DNA of 64,000 nt. It comes from Salinigranum marinum (lineage in GTDB: Archaea; Halobacteriota; Halobacteria; Halobacteriales; Haloferacaceae). This document shows, piece after piece, positions 24,298 to 32,658 of this stretch. The position numbers and the translations under genes were made by a program. The stretch is taken from NCBI RefSeq assembly GCF_024228675.1, contig NZ_CP100462.1, positions 62,001-126,000 on the forward strand. Direction: 5' to 3'. Below the pieces are notes generated by a model. It worked only from the letters and a program-made list of their open reading frames with translations. It had not been told where the DNA came from and ran no database searches. Within the stretch, counting starts at the first letter, position 1; each line of letters begins with the position of its first letter.

Positions 24298-25746
24298 ATG
24301 AACTACACTCGGCGTCTCTGGGGGGTTGTCGCGCTGATCGGCCTATTCGCCGTCGCCGCGGCCGCCCTGGTACAGCCCGTCTTTCTCCTCTGTGCCGCCG
24401 GCCTCCTCGCGTGGCTCCTCGCGGGCGGCTACCGGTTCGTCTCGGCGGTCCGGTGGCTCGACGGGGCGCTCGTGGTCGAACAGACGCCCACCTCGCCGAC
24501 GTTCGTCGACGAGGGCCGCCCGTTCGCCGTCGACGTGTCGCTTCTCCGACCCGCCGACGTCGGCCTCCGCGTCGAACCGCGCGTCCCCGTCGCGGGCGAC
24601 ACGGGCGTGGTGCCCGTCGAACTCGGCCCCGACGAGACGACCGGGACGTCGACGGGCGAACTCACCTGGCGTGTCGCCGGCGAACACCACCTCCCGCCCG
24701 CGGTCGTCCACGTCACCGACCGCTGGGGCCTGTTCGCGACGTCGTTCCGCGCGGGGTCGACCCCGACGGTCCGGGTCGGCCCACCGCGACCGCGCGCCAG
24801 AGACGTCACCGCGGGCGGTGCCGACCTCCTGACGACGCTCGGGCGGCGACGGACCGTCCTCCGGGGGAACGGCTTCGACCTCGGCGAGGTCCGCGAGTAC
24901 GTCCCCGGCGACCCGATCACCCGGGTGGACTGGAAGGCGACGGCGCGGCTCGACGACCTCCACGTCCGCGAGTTCGAGTCCGAGACGGCCGTCGTCACGA
25001 CGATGATCCTCGACGCGCGGGTAGGGATGGGCGCGGGACCAGCGGGGTCGACGAAGTTCGACTACCTCCGGCAGGTCGCTCTGGCGCTCGTCGGCGAGTC
25101 GCGGCGGGCGGGCGAGCCAATCGGCCTGTACGTCGTCGACGACGCCGGGGTCTCGGGGCTCCCCGCTCGCGCGACCCAAGCGCAGTACGAACGTCTGCGC
25201 GAGCGGCTGTACACGACCGTCCCCGGCGGCGGCGACGCCACGACGGGGCCGCGTCGGATCCACCGACGGAGCCGCCGGATGGCGCGCCGGATGGCCGGGA
25301 CGCTCGACGACGACAGCGCGTTCGCCCGGACACTCCGGCCGTTCCTCGCGGACCGGGGGAGCGCCACGGGCGTCGCGGACGATCCCCTCTACCGAGTGAT
25401 CGCGAGCGGCCGAGCCCGGACAACGCTCGCTGGCGGCGGGACGGTTCTCACCGTGGTGTTGACCGACGACGAGAACCGCGCCGCGGTGCGAGAGAGCGCC
25501 CGTCTCGCCCGGCGGCGCGACGGCCGCGTCGTGGTGTTTCTCACCCCGACGGCGCTGTTCGGGGCGGACGCGACCGACGCCGACGCCGAGACGACGTACG
25601 ACCGGCTCCGCGAGTTCGACCGGTTCCGGCGCGAACTGGCCGGGATCGCGGGCGTCTCCGCGTTCGAGGTGGGGCCGGGCCACCGCCTCGAACGCGCCGT
25701 CACCGAGGCGGCGCACCGACGACAGCCCGTGGAGGCGCGCCGATGA
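24298..25746 (+). CDS. DUF58 domain protein
   Basis: 482 residues. Two N-terminal membrane helices (about 8-25 and 28-43) are followed by a beta-rich region and the DUF58 core (about 195-260) with EVREYVPGDPITRVDWKATA. The C-terminal part is VWA-like, with MILDARVGMG and VLTDDENRAA. DUF58 proteins occur with MoxR ATPases and are thought to be their adaptors or substrates. The first gene of a three-gene operon; its TGA shares ATGA with the next start. Confidence 0.92.
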   Translation: MNYTRRLWGVVALIGLFAVAAAALVQPVFLLCAAGLLAWLLAGGYRFVSAVRWLDGALVVEQTPTSPTFVDEGRPFAVDVSLLRPADVGLRVEPRVPVAGDTGVVPVELGPDETTGTSTGELTWRVAGEHHLPPAVVHVTDRWGLFATSFRAGSTPTVRVGPPRPRARDVTAGGADLLTTLGRRRTVLRGNGFDLGEVREYVPGDPITRVDWKATARLDDLHVREFESETAVVTTMILDARVGMGAGPAGSTKFDYLRQVALALVGESRRAGEPIGLYVVDDAGVSGLPARATQAQYERLRERLYTTVPGGGDATTGPRRIHRRSRRMARRMAGTLDDDSAFARTLRPFLADRGSATGVADDPLYRVIASGRARTTLAGGGTVLTVVLTDDENRAAVRESARLARRRDGRVVVFLTPTALFGADATDADAETTYDRLREFDRFRRELAGIAGVSAFEVGPGHRLERAVTEAAHRRQPVEARR

Positions 25747-26246
25747 CCGGGCGAGGCGCGTTCGCGACACCGCACCCCCGAAGCCGGGCGGCGCGGCTCC
25801 GGGAGCTGGTGCTCGGGCTCTGTGGGACCGTCGTGCTCGGGGCCGTGTTGTTCACCGCCTTCGGCGCCGACGGCCTCGGCGGTGCGGCCGCCGTCGGCCT
25901 CGTCTGGCTCGTCCTGGGCGGGCCGTACGGCTACGCGGTCGGGCAGGTGCTCGTCGCGACCGTCCTTTCGATCCCCCTCGATGCACCCGCGTTCCTCCCC
26001 GTGCAGGCCGCGCTGCTGGTCGTCTGTTTCGGGCGGCTCTTAGCGTCGGTCCGCCCGCTGGCGGCGGTCGCGAGCGCGGTCGCGAGCGTCGTCGTCGCGG
26101 GTGCACTGGTCGTCGTCTCGCTCGGGTCGGTCGGGTCGCTCTGGGGAGCGAGCGCGGCGCTCGTGGCGGCGACCGCCGTCGTGGTCGCGCTGTTCCGCTG
26201 GTACGAGCCCGTGACCGGAGCCGCGGCCGTGGAGGGGTCGCGGTGA
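25743..26246 (+). CDS. small polytopic membrane protein of the DUF58 operon
   Basis: 167 residues with about five hydrophobic helices (about 22-42, 46-68, 72-98, 102-124, 132-150) and short basic termini. It overlaps the genes on both sides by 4 nt (ATGA and GTGA), so all three are co-translated. No family is recognised. Confidence 0.8.
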   Translation: MTGRGAFATPHPRSRAARLRELVLGLCGTVVLGAVLFTAFGADGLGGAAAVGLVWLVLGGPYGYAVGQVLVATVLSIPLDAPAFLPVQAALLVVCFGRLLASVRPLAAVASAVASVVVAGALVVVSLGSVGSLWGASAALVAATAVVVALFRWYEPVTGAAAVEGSR

Positions 26247-27133
26247 GCGAGACAGTCGCGGACGCGAGCGCGAGAGACTCCGAGACGCAGGTGTCGGAAG
26301 TCGACCTCACGCGCGAGGAACTCCTCGGCGAGGTGCAGTTACTGGCCGAGGAGAACGCCCGACTCCGCGCCCAGCGCGAGACGCGGGTCCGGCGGTCGTA
26401 CCGCCGGGCCGCAGTCGGGTTCGCGGTGCTCGGCCTGCTCGCGGCCCTTGCAGCCGTCGCCATCCCCGAGTCGCAGTCGGTGCTGTTCTCGCTCGCCGGC
26501 GTCGGCCTCTTCACCGCCGTCCTCACGTTCTGGCTGACGCCGTCGCGGGTCATCGCCGCGCCCGTCGGCGACCGGGTGTACGGCGCGTACGCGGCGACGG
26601 GCCGTGCCCTCGTCGCGGAGCTCGACCTCCAGGAGACGTCGGTCTACGTTCCGGCGGCGACCCACTCCCCCGACACGGCGGACGTCCGGCTGTTCGTCCC
26701 CCAGTCACGGGAGTTCGTGATCCCGGACCCCATCGCGCTCGAATCGCTGTTCATCGTCGCCGACGACGAGCGCGCACGGGGCATCTCGCTCGTGCCGACG
26801 GGCGCACCGCTGGTGACCGAGTTCGAGCGCGGCGGGGAGCGGGCGGGCACGACGGAGGAGCTCGCGAGCCAGCTGGCGGACGCGCTCGTCGAGGGGTTCG
26901 AGCTCGTCGACCGGGCGACCGCGACGGTCGACCCCGACGGCGGCGCGGTCACCATCGGCGTCCGCGGGAGCACCTTCGGCGCGATCGACCGCTTCGACCA
27001 CCCGGTCGGCTCGTTCGTCGCGACGGCGCTCGCGCGCGAACTCGGCGTCCCCGTCAGCATGGAGATCCGACCGGCCGACGACCGTCGTGCGGAGGTCGTC
27101 GTCGACTGTCGGTGGGGCGACGTGGCGGCGTAG
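26243..27133 (+). CDS. DUF7982-like membrane-associated protein
   Basis: 296 residues with a GTG start. An acidic N-terminal tail and a short coiled coil (ELLGEVQLLAEENARLRAQ, about 27-45) precede two membrane helices (about 57-76 and 80-98). A ~190-residue domain follows with ETSVYVPAATHSPDTADVRLF and a C-terminal REL…RAEVVVDCRWGD. The family is conserved next to DUF58/MoxR genes in haloarchaea but is uncharacterised. It is the last gene of the operon, ahead of the structured 590-bp gap. Confidence 0.78.
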   Translation: MSETVADASARDSETQVSEVDLTREELLGEVQLLAEENARLRAQRETRVRRSYRRAAVGFAVLGLLAALAAVAIPESQSVLFSLAGVGLFTAVLTFWLTPSRVIAAPVGDRVYGAYAATGRALVAELDLQETSVYVPAATHSPDTADVRLFVPQSREFVIPDPIALESLFIVADDERARGISLVPTGAPLVTEFERGGERAGTTEELASQLADALVEGFELVDRATATVDPDGGAVTIGVRGSTFGAIDRFDHPVGSFVATALARELGVPVSMEIRPADDRRAEVVVDCRWGDVAA

Positions 27134-27293
27134 ACCGGGAGTCGCAAGACGGGAGTGTGTAGCGAGCCGTCCAGCCCGTCGAGATCGAGACGGCGTTCGC
27201 AGCTGTGACCCGGAGGTGACTGAGGAGCGTCGGGAGCGAACGGAAAGCGAAACGACCGCCGGAGCGGTGTCAGCCTCGATCCTCCCCAGCCGG

Positions 27294-27319
27294 GTGCTCG
27301 CGCACGGAGGCGCGAGCAC
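27294..27319. terminator. 10-bp perfect hairpin downstream of the DUF58 operon
   Basis: GTGCTCGCGC and its exact complement flank the 6-nt loop ACGGAG. It lies 160 nt after the operon's last stop and is followed by AGTCCCCCC with no T tract. Confidence 0.4.
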
Positions 27320-27644
27320 AGTCCCCCCGCGCGCCGCGCGTTCGTCGTACTCACTCGCCCGACCGTTACGCGGTGGTGCGTGACGGCGCGACCCCTGCGG
27401 GAGCGCCTCACGCGCGAGGGGTGAGGAGCACAGGGCACGACTGAAGAGAGTGCCCGAGCACCACGATCGGCTGGGGAGGCCGTGGCCGCGTCGCGCGCCG
27501 GATACCGTGCGGTCTTCCCGCTGTTCCTGCTGTTGTTCGGTCGGTCGAGGCTCTCTCGATCGTGCGTCTGCGAACGATCACAGTCGTCCACGGCAAGCCG
27601 CCACACCGTCCACTCACGCGGACACCGGTGGGTTCGATGGCGCG

Positions 27645-27723
27645 TACGGACTGCTGTCAGTCACGACCGGATCGATCTGGGTACGGCCCGCGATCAACCG
27701 GGATCCAGTGACAGCAGTCCGTA
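27645..27723. repeat. 15-bp perfect inverted repeat with 49-bp spacer next to the moxR stop
   Basis: TACGGACTGCTGTCA (27645-27659) recurs as its exact complement at 27709-27723, directly against the moxR stop codon (27724-27726). The arm length and the spacer are those of a small palindromic element (MITE or REP-like) or an attenuator. No target-site duplication is obvious. Confidence 0.85.
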
Positions 27724-28692
27724 TCACGCCGAGTCGGGGGCGACCTCGTCGACGCTCGGCGGCGCGACCCGCTCGGTGATCTCGGCGACGACGTCGCGCT
27801 CGCTCGCGTCGCCCAGCAGCGCGTCGGGGGTGAGCCCGAGGCGGTGGGAGAGCACCGCGGGCGCGAGCGCCTTCACGTCGTCGGGGACGACGTAGTCGCG
27901 GCCCTCGATCGCGGCCAGCGCCTTCGAGCCGTGGAGCAACGAGAGCGACCCGCGGGGGGAGACGCCGTAGGCGACGTCGGAGTGACGGCGCGTCTCCGTG
28001 ACGAGGTCGAGGATGTACCGCTTGACCTTCGCGTCGACGTAGACGGCCTGTACTTCCGCCCGAGCCCGATCGATCGCCGCGGGAGTGACGACCTGCTCGA
28101 CGTCCGACGCGTCGAGCTCCGGGTCGGCGTCGAACCGGTCGAGCATCCGGAGTTCCTCCTCGGCCGTGGGGAGGTCGAGGACGTACTTCAGCATGAAGCG
28201 GTCGCGCTGGGCCTTCGGGAGCTCGAAGGTGCCCTCGATCTCGATCGGGTTCTGCGTCGCCACGACGACGAACGGCTGTGGCAGCGCGAACGTCTCCCCT
28301 TCGATGGTGACCGTCCCCTCCTCCATCGCCTCTAAGAGGGCGGACTGGGTCTTCGGCGTCGCGCGGTTGATCTCGTCGGTGACGACGACGTTGGCGAAGA
28401 CGGGACCTTTCGTCACCTCGAACGTCCCGGTGCCCTGGCGGTACACTTTCGTCCCGGTGATGTCGGCGGGGAGCACGTCGGGCGTCATCTGGATGCGGCG
28501 GTGATCGAGGCCGGACGCGCGGGCGAAGAGGCTCGCAAGCGTCGTCTTCGCGACGCCGGGCACTCCCTCCAAGAGGACGTGCCGGCGCGTGAGAAGCCCG
28601 ATCGTCAACCCTCTGACGACCTCCTCGCGGCCGACGAGCACGACGCCGATCTCGTCGACGAGGCGGTCGTACAGCTCGGATGCGGCGGTCAT
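27724..28692 (-). CDS. MoxR-family AAA+ ATPase
   Basis: 322 residues. AAA_3 core with Walker A (EGVPGVAKTT), the MoxR-specific VKRGPVF-like VTKGPVFANVVVTDEINR containing Walker B, sensor 1 (VVATQNPIEIEGTF), the Arg-finger region PKAQRDRF and the lid domain with YGVSPRGSLSLL. Haloarchaeal MoxR ATPases act with DUF58/VWA partners as chaperone-like assembly factors. ATG 28692 is preferred over an upstream in-frame start, since it lies 23-31 nt after a TATA-like box. The DUF58 partner is ~2 kb away on the opposite strand. Confidence 0.95.
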   Translation of the reverse strand: MTAASELYDRLVDEIGVVLVGREEVVRGLTIGLLTRRHVLLEGVPGVAKTTLASLFARASGLDHRRIQMTPDVLPADITGTKVYRQGTGTFEVTKGPVFANVVVTDEINRATPKTQSALLEAMEEGTVTIEGETFALPQPFVVVATQNPIEIEGTFELPKAQRDRFMLKYVLDLPTAEEELRMLDRFDADPELDASDVEQVVTPAAIDRARAEVQAVYVDAKVKRYILDLVTETRRHSDVAYGVSPRGSLSLLHGSKALAAIEGRDYVVPDDVKALAPAVLSHRLGLTPDALLGDASERDVVAEITERVAPPSVDEVAPDSA

Positions 28693-28714
28693 TGGCGTCG
28701 GTTCGCCACACCGG

Positions 28715-28722
28715 AAGATAAG
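28715..28722 (-). promoter_or_regulatory. TATA-like box of moxR
   Basis: Minus-strand CTTATCTT, 23-30 nt before ATG 28692. It also falls inside the 3' spacer of the upstream DUF4350 gene, so moxR can be transcribed alone. Confidence 0.4.
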
Positions 28723-28765
28723 CGTTGGCGACACGTTCCGCCCGCCGGACGGGACGGCCGACCCA

Positions 28766-29848
28766 TCAGTCGGCCCCCCCGCGTACGTCACGCTCGTCGC
28801 GCCGGGCGTCCGTCATTCGGCGGGCGACGACCATCGCGACCCGGTCGACGTTCGCCTCGTCCCAGTCGGGGTGTGCGCGGCGGAGCGACGCCCGGAGCGT
28901 CGACTCGTCGCCGATCGCGAGGGGCGTGGGCCGGCGAGCGCGGCCGCGGCGACGCGCGCGGATCCCGGGGACGACGACCCAGCCAGCGACCACGCCGACG
29001 CCGCCGACGAGGACGAGCGCCTGCAGGAGCGGGGCGTGCTGGAGGACGTCGACGGCGACGACGAACGGCGGGACGGTCGCGCCGTGAGAGAAGTCGAGGA
29101 TCACGTGCTCGTCCGCCGACACGACGTTGTCGGCGAAGCGGGCGTTGTCCGATCGATCGAGCATCCCGTTGAGGAAGAGGCTCGGGTCGGAGACGACGAC
29201 AACCCGCCCGTCGCCGATCCGCTCGGTCGTGACGACCGGGTACGACCGTAGCTCCTCTTCGAGATCGAGCACCGCGTTGCGTTCCGTGTCGAGGTACGCG
29301 AAGCCCGAGGTGGCCGCGAGCACGCGTGCACCGTTCGGCTCGACCGCGGTGGGGTGGTTGAACACGAGTTCGTCGACGCCCTCGGTGAGCGGGTCGTCGC
29401 GGATGTCGCGGACCACGGGCAGCGCGGCGGTCCGGAAGAAGGCGCGCTCGTCGCGGAGCGGCCGCCCGTCGACCCGCGCGGCCGCGCCGACGCCGTCGAG
29501 CAGTCGGTTAGCGGCGGCCGAATCGGCGGCGACGACGAGCGTCCCGCCGGCGGTCACGAACGAGCGGACCGTCGCGAGTTCGCCCGCGGTGTACGGCTCC
29601 GTGGGCGCGACGACGACCGCGACGGTCGCCTTGGCGTCGGCCGTGCGGTACGCGCGCGTCCCGGCCGCGACCGTCTGGTCGCCGGCAGCGGCGTTCGCAC
29701 GGAGTCTGAGCTCGGAGGTGCCGTCCCAGTCGCTGTTGTACGCGCTGTACGTCGTCGGCGAGGTGGTCGCCCCCGCGGTGGCGGCCAGCAACAACACGAC
29801 CGCGAACAGCGCGAGCGCCGCTCGCGGCGGGAGCGTCTCCCGGTTCAC
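28766..29848 (-). CDS. DUF4350 domain membrane protein
   Basis: 360 residues with GTG start 29848, coupled by GTGA to the upstream small membrane gene. A signal or anchor helix (about 8-30) leads to a DUF4350-like region: YRTADAKATVAVVVAP, GGTLVVAADS, and FADNVVSAD. A second helix (about 285-305) precedes a short basic cytoplasmic tail with STLRASLRRAHPDWDEANVDRVAMV. DUF4350 proteins are constant companions of MoxR/DUF58 clusters. Longer in-frame upstream starts run through Arg-rich sequence and the neighbouring gene and are rejected. Confidence 0.85.
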   Translation of the reverse strand: MNRETLPPRAALALFAVVLLLAATAGATTSPTTYSAYNSDWDGTSELRLRANAAAGDQTVAAGTRAYRTADAKATVAVVVAPTEPYTAGELATVRSFVTAGGTLVVAADSAAANRLLDGVGAAARVDGRPLRDERAFFRTAALPVVRDIRDDPLTEGVDELVFNHPTAVEPNGARVLAATSGFAYLDTERNAVLDLEEELRSYPVVTTERIGDGRVVVVSDPSLFLNGMLDRSDNARFADNVVSADEHVILDFSHGATVPPFVVAVDVLQHAPLLQALVLVGGVGVVAGWVVVPGIRARRRGRARRPTPLAIGDESTLRASLRRAHPDWDEANVDRVAMVVARRMTDARRDERDVRGGAD

Positions 29849-30114
29849 GTCGGCACCGCCAGGATCGCCTGGATCCGTGTGACGACGAGGTACGCGAAGC
29901 CCAGAAAGCCCGCGACGGCGATCAGGCCGAGCCGCGAGCGCCACTGCTGGATCCGGTTCAGCGGCGCCGTCAGCTCCGTCACGACCAGGAAGCCGATGAG
30001 CGAGACGACGTAGAACAGGTCGTAGTTCAGCGATCCGAACCACGACAGCACGACCAGCGCCACGAGCAGCCACGCGACGAGCAGGTAGAGGAACCGGAGA
30101 CGCGCAGAGAGCAT
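29845..30114 (-). CDS. small membrane protein of the MoxR cluster
   Basis: 89 residues with three hydrophobic helices (about 8-26, 28-47, 62-82) and little else. It overlaps the DUF4350 gene by 4 nt. ATG 30114 is preferred; a GTG four codons upstream is possible. Haloarchaeal DUF7519/DUF4350 neighbours of this size are common but unnamed. Confidence 0.75.
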   Translation of the reverse strand: MLSARLRFLYLLVAWLLVALVVLSWFGSLNYDLFYVVSLIGFLVVTELTAPLNRIQQWRSRLGLIAVAGFLGFAYLVVTRIQAILAVPT

Positions 30115-30241
30115 GCGAACAGTCACGCTCGCCGGAAGCTTCTCTCTTGCTGGCCCCGTGTCCGCACGGCACACGGGCGGGGCGGCGCGGAGTGAGCGGC
30201 CGCCGGAACAGACCCGGTTCGGGGGTGAACGGTCGGGTCCA

Positions 30242-31132
30242 TCACCGGCTCGGCGGGGTGGGAGACGACGGCTGTGGTTCGTGCTCGCCGGTCGGGCCAC
30301 GCACGGGGCGGGGGTCGACACGGGCGGACGGGCCGACGCGGAGGTACTTCGCCCGGAGCCGCCAGCAGGAGGCGTGGAAGAGGAGCCGTGAGAGCCGGGG
30401 GACGAACGTCGAGTAGCGGATGCCGGACTCCTCGTCGCCGTAGCGGGCACGCATCGCGACGTTAGTGACGCGGAGGTCGTGGACGTTCAGGTGGACGAGC
30501 AGGTCGTTGAGGAAGCCGTACCCGTCGTACAGTTCGTCGAGGTCGATCGTCTCCAAGGCCCGCCGCGAGATCGCCGTATACCCGTTCTGGGGATCCGACA
30601 GCGACCAGTAGCCGCTGGCGGCGCGGGTGAGCAGCGTGAGGACGAGGTTGCCGAACAGGCGGAACGGCGGCATTCCTACCCACGCGCTCGGCCCGCCGAG
30701 GCGGTTGCCGACGGCATAGTCGGCCTCGTCGCGGACGACGGGGCTGACGATGTCGTGGAGGATCGCCGGGTCCATCTGCCCGTCGGCGTCCATCACGGCG
30801 ACGACGTCAATACCGTCGGCGAGCGCGCGGCGGTAGCCGTTCTTGATCGCGGCGCCACGCCCCCGGTTCGCGGGATGGTGGACCGTGACGATCCGCGGCT
30901 CGAACGAGACGCCGCCGTCGCCGACGACCCCGACGGGGAGCGACTCGGCGTCGGCCGACCGGTTCGCGGCCTCGGCGTGGGCGATCATCTCGATCCACGT
31001 CCCGTCCGTCGAGCAGTCGTCGACGACGTACGCACGGTCGACGAACGACGGGAACGTGTCGATGACGCGGCCGACGAACGTCCCCTCGTTGTACGCGGGG
31101 ACGACGACGCCGACGGTCTTACCGGCGAGCAC
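30242..31132 (-). CDS. GT2 family glycosyltransferase, dolichyl-phosphate sugar synthase-like
   Basis: 296 residues. The GT-A fold has PAYNEGTFVGRVIDT, DDCSTDGT, NRGRGAAIKNGY and the DMDADGQMDP-type motif (MDADGQM near residue 120), and SDPQNGYTAISRRAL. This matches polyprenyl-phosphate hexosyltransferases of the DPM1/AglJ type acting at the membrane's inner face. The C-terminal ~40 residues are disordered and Pro-rich. Start is a GTG at 31132, 21-28 nt after a TATA-like box; no stronger start exists. It is one of three glycosyltransferases in the region. Confidence 0.88.
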   Translation of the reverse strand: MLAGKTVGVVVPAYNEGTFVGRVIDTFPSFVDRAYVVDDCSTDGTWIEMIAHAEAANRSADAESLPVGVVGDGGVSFEPRIVTVHHPANRGRGAAIKNGYRRALADGIDVVAVMDADGQMDPAILHDIVSPVVRDEADYAVGNRLGGPSAWVGMPPFRLFGNLVLTLLTRAASGYWSLSDPQNGYTAISRRALETIDLDELYDGYGFLNDLLVHLNVHDLRVTNVAMRARYGDEESGIRYSTFVPRLSRLLFHASCWRLRAKYLRVGPSARVDPRPVRGPTGEHEPQPSSPTPPSR

Positions 31133-31152
31133 GCCGAGCCTCCGAGGACGTG

Positions 31153-31160
31153 AGTATAAC
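31153..31160 (-). promoter_or_regulatory. TATA-like box of the GT2 gene
   Basis: Minus-strand GTTATACT, 21-28 nt before GTG 31132. Confidence 0.4.
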
Positions 31161-31267
31161 GGCAGTGGTCATGTTCTCTCGGACACTCCGAGGACGAGGA
31201 CGGACTTTGTTAGTTCCACCCGTCTACCCCTAACACCGGGCTAACCGGTTCGAGACGGCCGTTTTTG

Positions 31268-31334
31268 AGGAGTTAGTCGACTCCTGAGGGTGACGAGGCG
31301 GAGACACGACATAAAAAAAGAGTCGGCGGGCTCA
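31268..31334 (-). terminator. T7 tract and hairpin downstream of the GT4 gene
   Basis: On the minus strand the stop of the GT4 gene is followed after 13 nt by seven T residues (31319-31313), the kind of U tract that ends archaeal transcripts. A 6-bp stem (AGGAGT/ACTCCT at 31268-31273 and 31280-31285) and a T5/A5 run come next. Confidence 0.7.
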
Positions 31335-32516
31335 GCGCGCCGCCGCGCGCGGGTCGTTCGGCGTCTCGGGGACGCCGACACGGCCGTCGTCGACGCCGAC
31401 GAGGTCGGCGTACAGCGACTCGATAGTGGCGGCGATGGTGGTCCAGTCGAAGCGCTCGCGGACGAGCGCCTGGTTGCGAGCGCCCGCGAGCGCGCGGACG
31501 TCCGCGTCGGCGAGGAGCGGGTCGAGGGCCGCCGCGAGTTCGTCTGGGGTCGCGTCGACCGGGACGATCGCGCCGTGGTCCTCGGTGAGGAACTCGGGGA
31601 CGGCACCGACGGGCGTCGCGACGACCGGGAGTCCCGCGTTCATCGCCTCGAGGACGACCGTCGGGAGCCCCTCCGAGACCGAGAGGAGGACGAAGACGTC
31701 GGCGGCGCCGTACGCGGCGAGCACCTCGTCGTACGGGAGCGCGCCGGTGAACCGGACGCGGTCGTCGGCGCTGGCCGCCAGCCGGTCGGCGTACGCGTCG
31801 TCGCCCACGCCGACGACGACCGCCTGACAGTCGACGTCACACAACGGGCCGGCGAGCGTCTCGACGAGTAGTTGCGGGTTCTTCTCGGGGACGAGCCGAC
31901 CGACGAACAGGACCGTCGGGACGGCGGGATCGAGGTCGTACCGGCGGCGGAACGCGTCGACCGCCTCGGGGGGAGCCGACGTCGCGTCGAGGTCGATCCC
32001 GTTGGGCACGACGACGACCTTCGAGGCCGGCACGTCGAACTCGCGGTGGAGCCGCGCGGCGTCCGTCTCACCGAGGACGATGACCGCGTCGGCACGCGCG
32101 AACACGCGCTGGGCGAACGGACGGTACGCGCGCGAGACGAGGCGAGCGAGCCGGCCGGGAAACGGCTGGAAGCCGTGGAGGGTGACGACGACGGGCACGT
32201 CGCGCGGCAGGGCGGCCACCGCTTCGAGCGACGAGAGCGTCCACGGGCTGTGGAGGTGGTAGACGTCGGCGTCGCTCGCGCGGAGCCGGCGGAACAGTTC
32301 GAGCGAGAACGGGTTGCGGAGGATCGAGGCGTTCGTCCGGCAGTAGGTCACGTCGCCGAGTTCGACCGGGGGGTACGCCCGGCCGAGACTCTCGTCGGTC
32401 GTGAGCACCGTGGTCCGGTGGCCCAGCAGATCGAGCGACGCACAGAGCCGGTGCGTGTAATGTTCCAGCCCCCCGACCATCGGTAGGTAGTGGTGAGCGA
32501 CGTGCGTGATCTTCAT
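31332..32516 (-). CDS. GT4 family glycosyltransferase
   Basis: 394 residues, GT-B fold. N-terminal domain with MVGGLEHYTHRLCASL and GHRTTVLTTDE; C-terminal domain with VVPNGIDLDA, LFVGRLVPEKNPQLLVE, LSVSEGLPTVVLEAMNAGLPVVAT and the EX7E motif. It transfers a sugar from a nucleotide donor during surface-glycan or N-glycan assembly; donor and acceptor are not predictable. ATG 32516 is 25-33 nt after a TATA-like box. It is divergent from another GT4 across ~140 bp and ends at a strong T tract. Confidence 0.92.
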   Translation of the reverse strand: MKITHVAHHYLPMVGGLEHYTHRLCASLDLLGHRTTVLTTDESLGRAYPPVELGDVTYCRTNASILRNPFSLELFRRLRASDADVYHLHSPWTLSSLEAVAALPRDVPVVVTLHGFQPFPGRLARLVSRAYRPFAQRVFARADAVIVLGETDAARLHREFDVPASKVVVVPNGIDLDATSAPPEAVDAFRRRYDLDPAVPTVLFVGRLVPEKNPQLLVETLAGPLCDVDCQAVVVGVGDDAYADRLAASADDRVRFTGALPYDEVLAAYGAADVFVLLSVSEGLPTVVLEAMNAGLPVVATPVGAVPEFLTEDHGAIVPVDATPDELAAALDPLLADADVRALAGARNQALVRERFDWTTIAATIESLYADLVGVDDGRVGVPETPNDPRAAAR

Positions 32517-32540
32517 CGACCACGGGAGGCGTCCGAGACA

Positions 32541-32549
32541 CATTGTAAG
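32541..32549 (-). promoter_or_regulatory. TATA-like box of the GT4 gene
   Basis: Minus-strand CTTACAATG at -25 to -33 from ATG 32516, resembling the CATAACAATG box of the aglF-like gene. Confidence 0.5.
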
Positions 32550-32619
32550 CGCGTCGGTAGCGCCCGTTAGCGGCGTACTACCGCCGGAAGGCGCCGGCAC
32601 GGCGGCGGCGGTACGAGTA

Positions 32620-32630
32620 GAATAACTAAC
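32620..32630 (+). promoter_or_regulatory. TATA-like box of the divergent GT4 gene
   Basis: GAATAACTAAC is 23-33 nt before a GTG (32653) and 29-39 nt before the ATG 32659. If the mRNA is leaderless, the GTG would be the start. Confidence 0.45.
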
Positions 32631-32658
32631 GCGCTCACGGCCGATCGAGCGGGTGAGC

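Larger units (their letters stand above)
27134..27723. other. 590-bp intergenic region rich in inverted repeats
   Basis: Between two convergent units (DUF58 operon and moxR). I find no convincing gene. It contains a 10-bp perfect hairpin (27294-27319), an 8-bp stem with one G-U (27363-27370 with 27379-27386), 6-bp stems at 27391-27396/27417-27422 and 27433-27438/27450-27455, and a 15-bp inverted repeat at 27645-27723 that abuts the moxR stop. Several closely spaced stems suggest a structured RNA or terminators for both strands, but high GC makes some chance stems likely. Confidence 0.55.

Noticed and set aside
27087-27383. A 98-codon plus-strand frame reaching into the structured gap
   Set aside because: It overlaps the end of the DUF7982-like gene, is Arg/Ser-rich, and runs across perfect hairpins.
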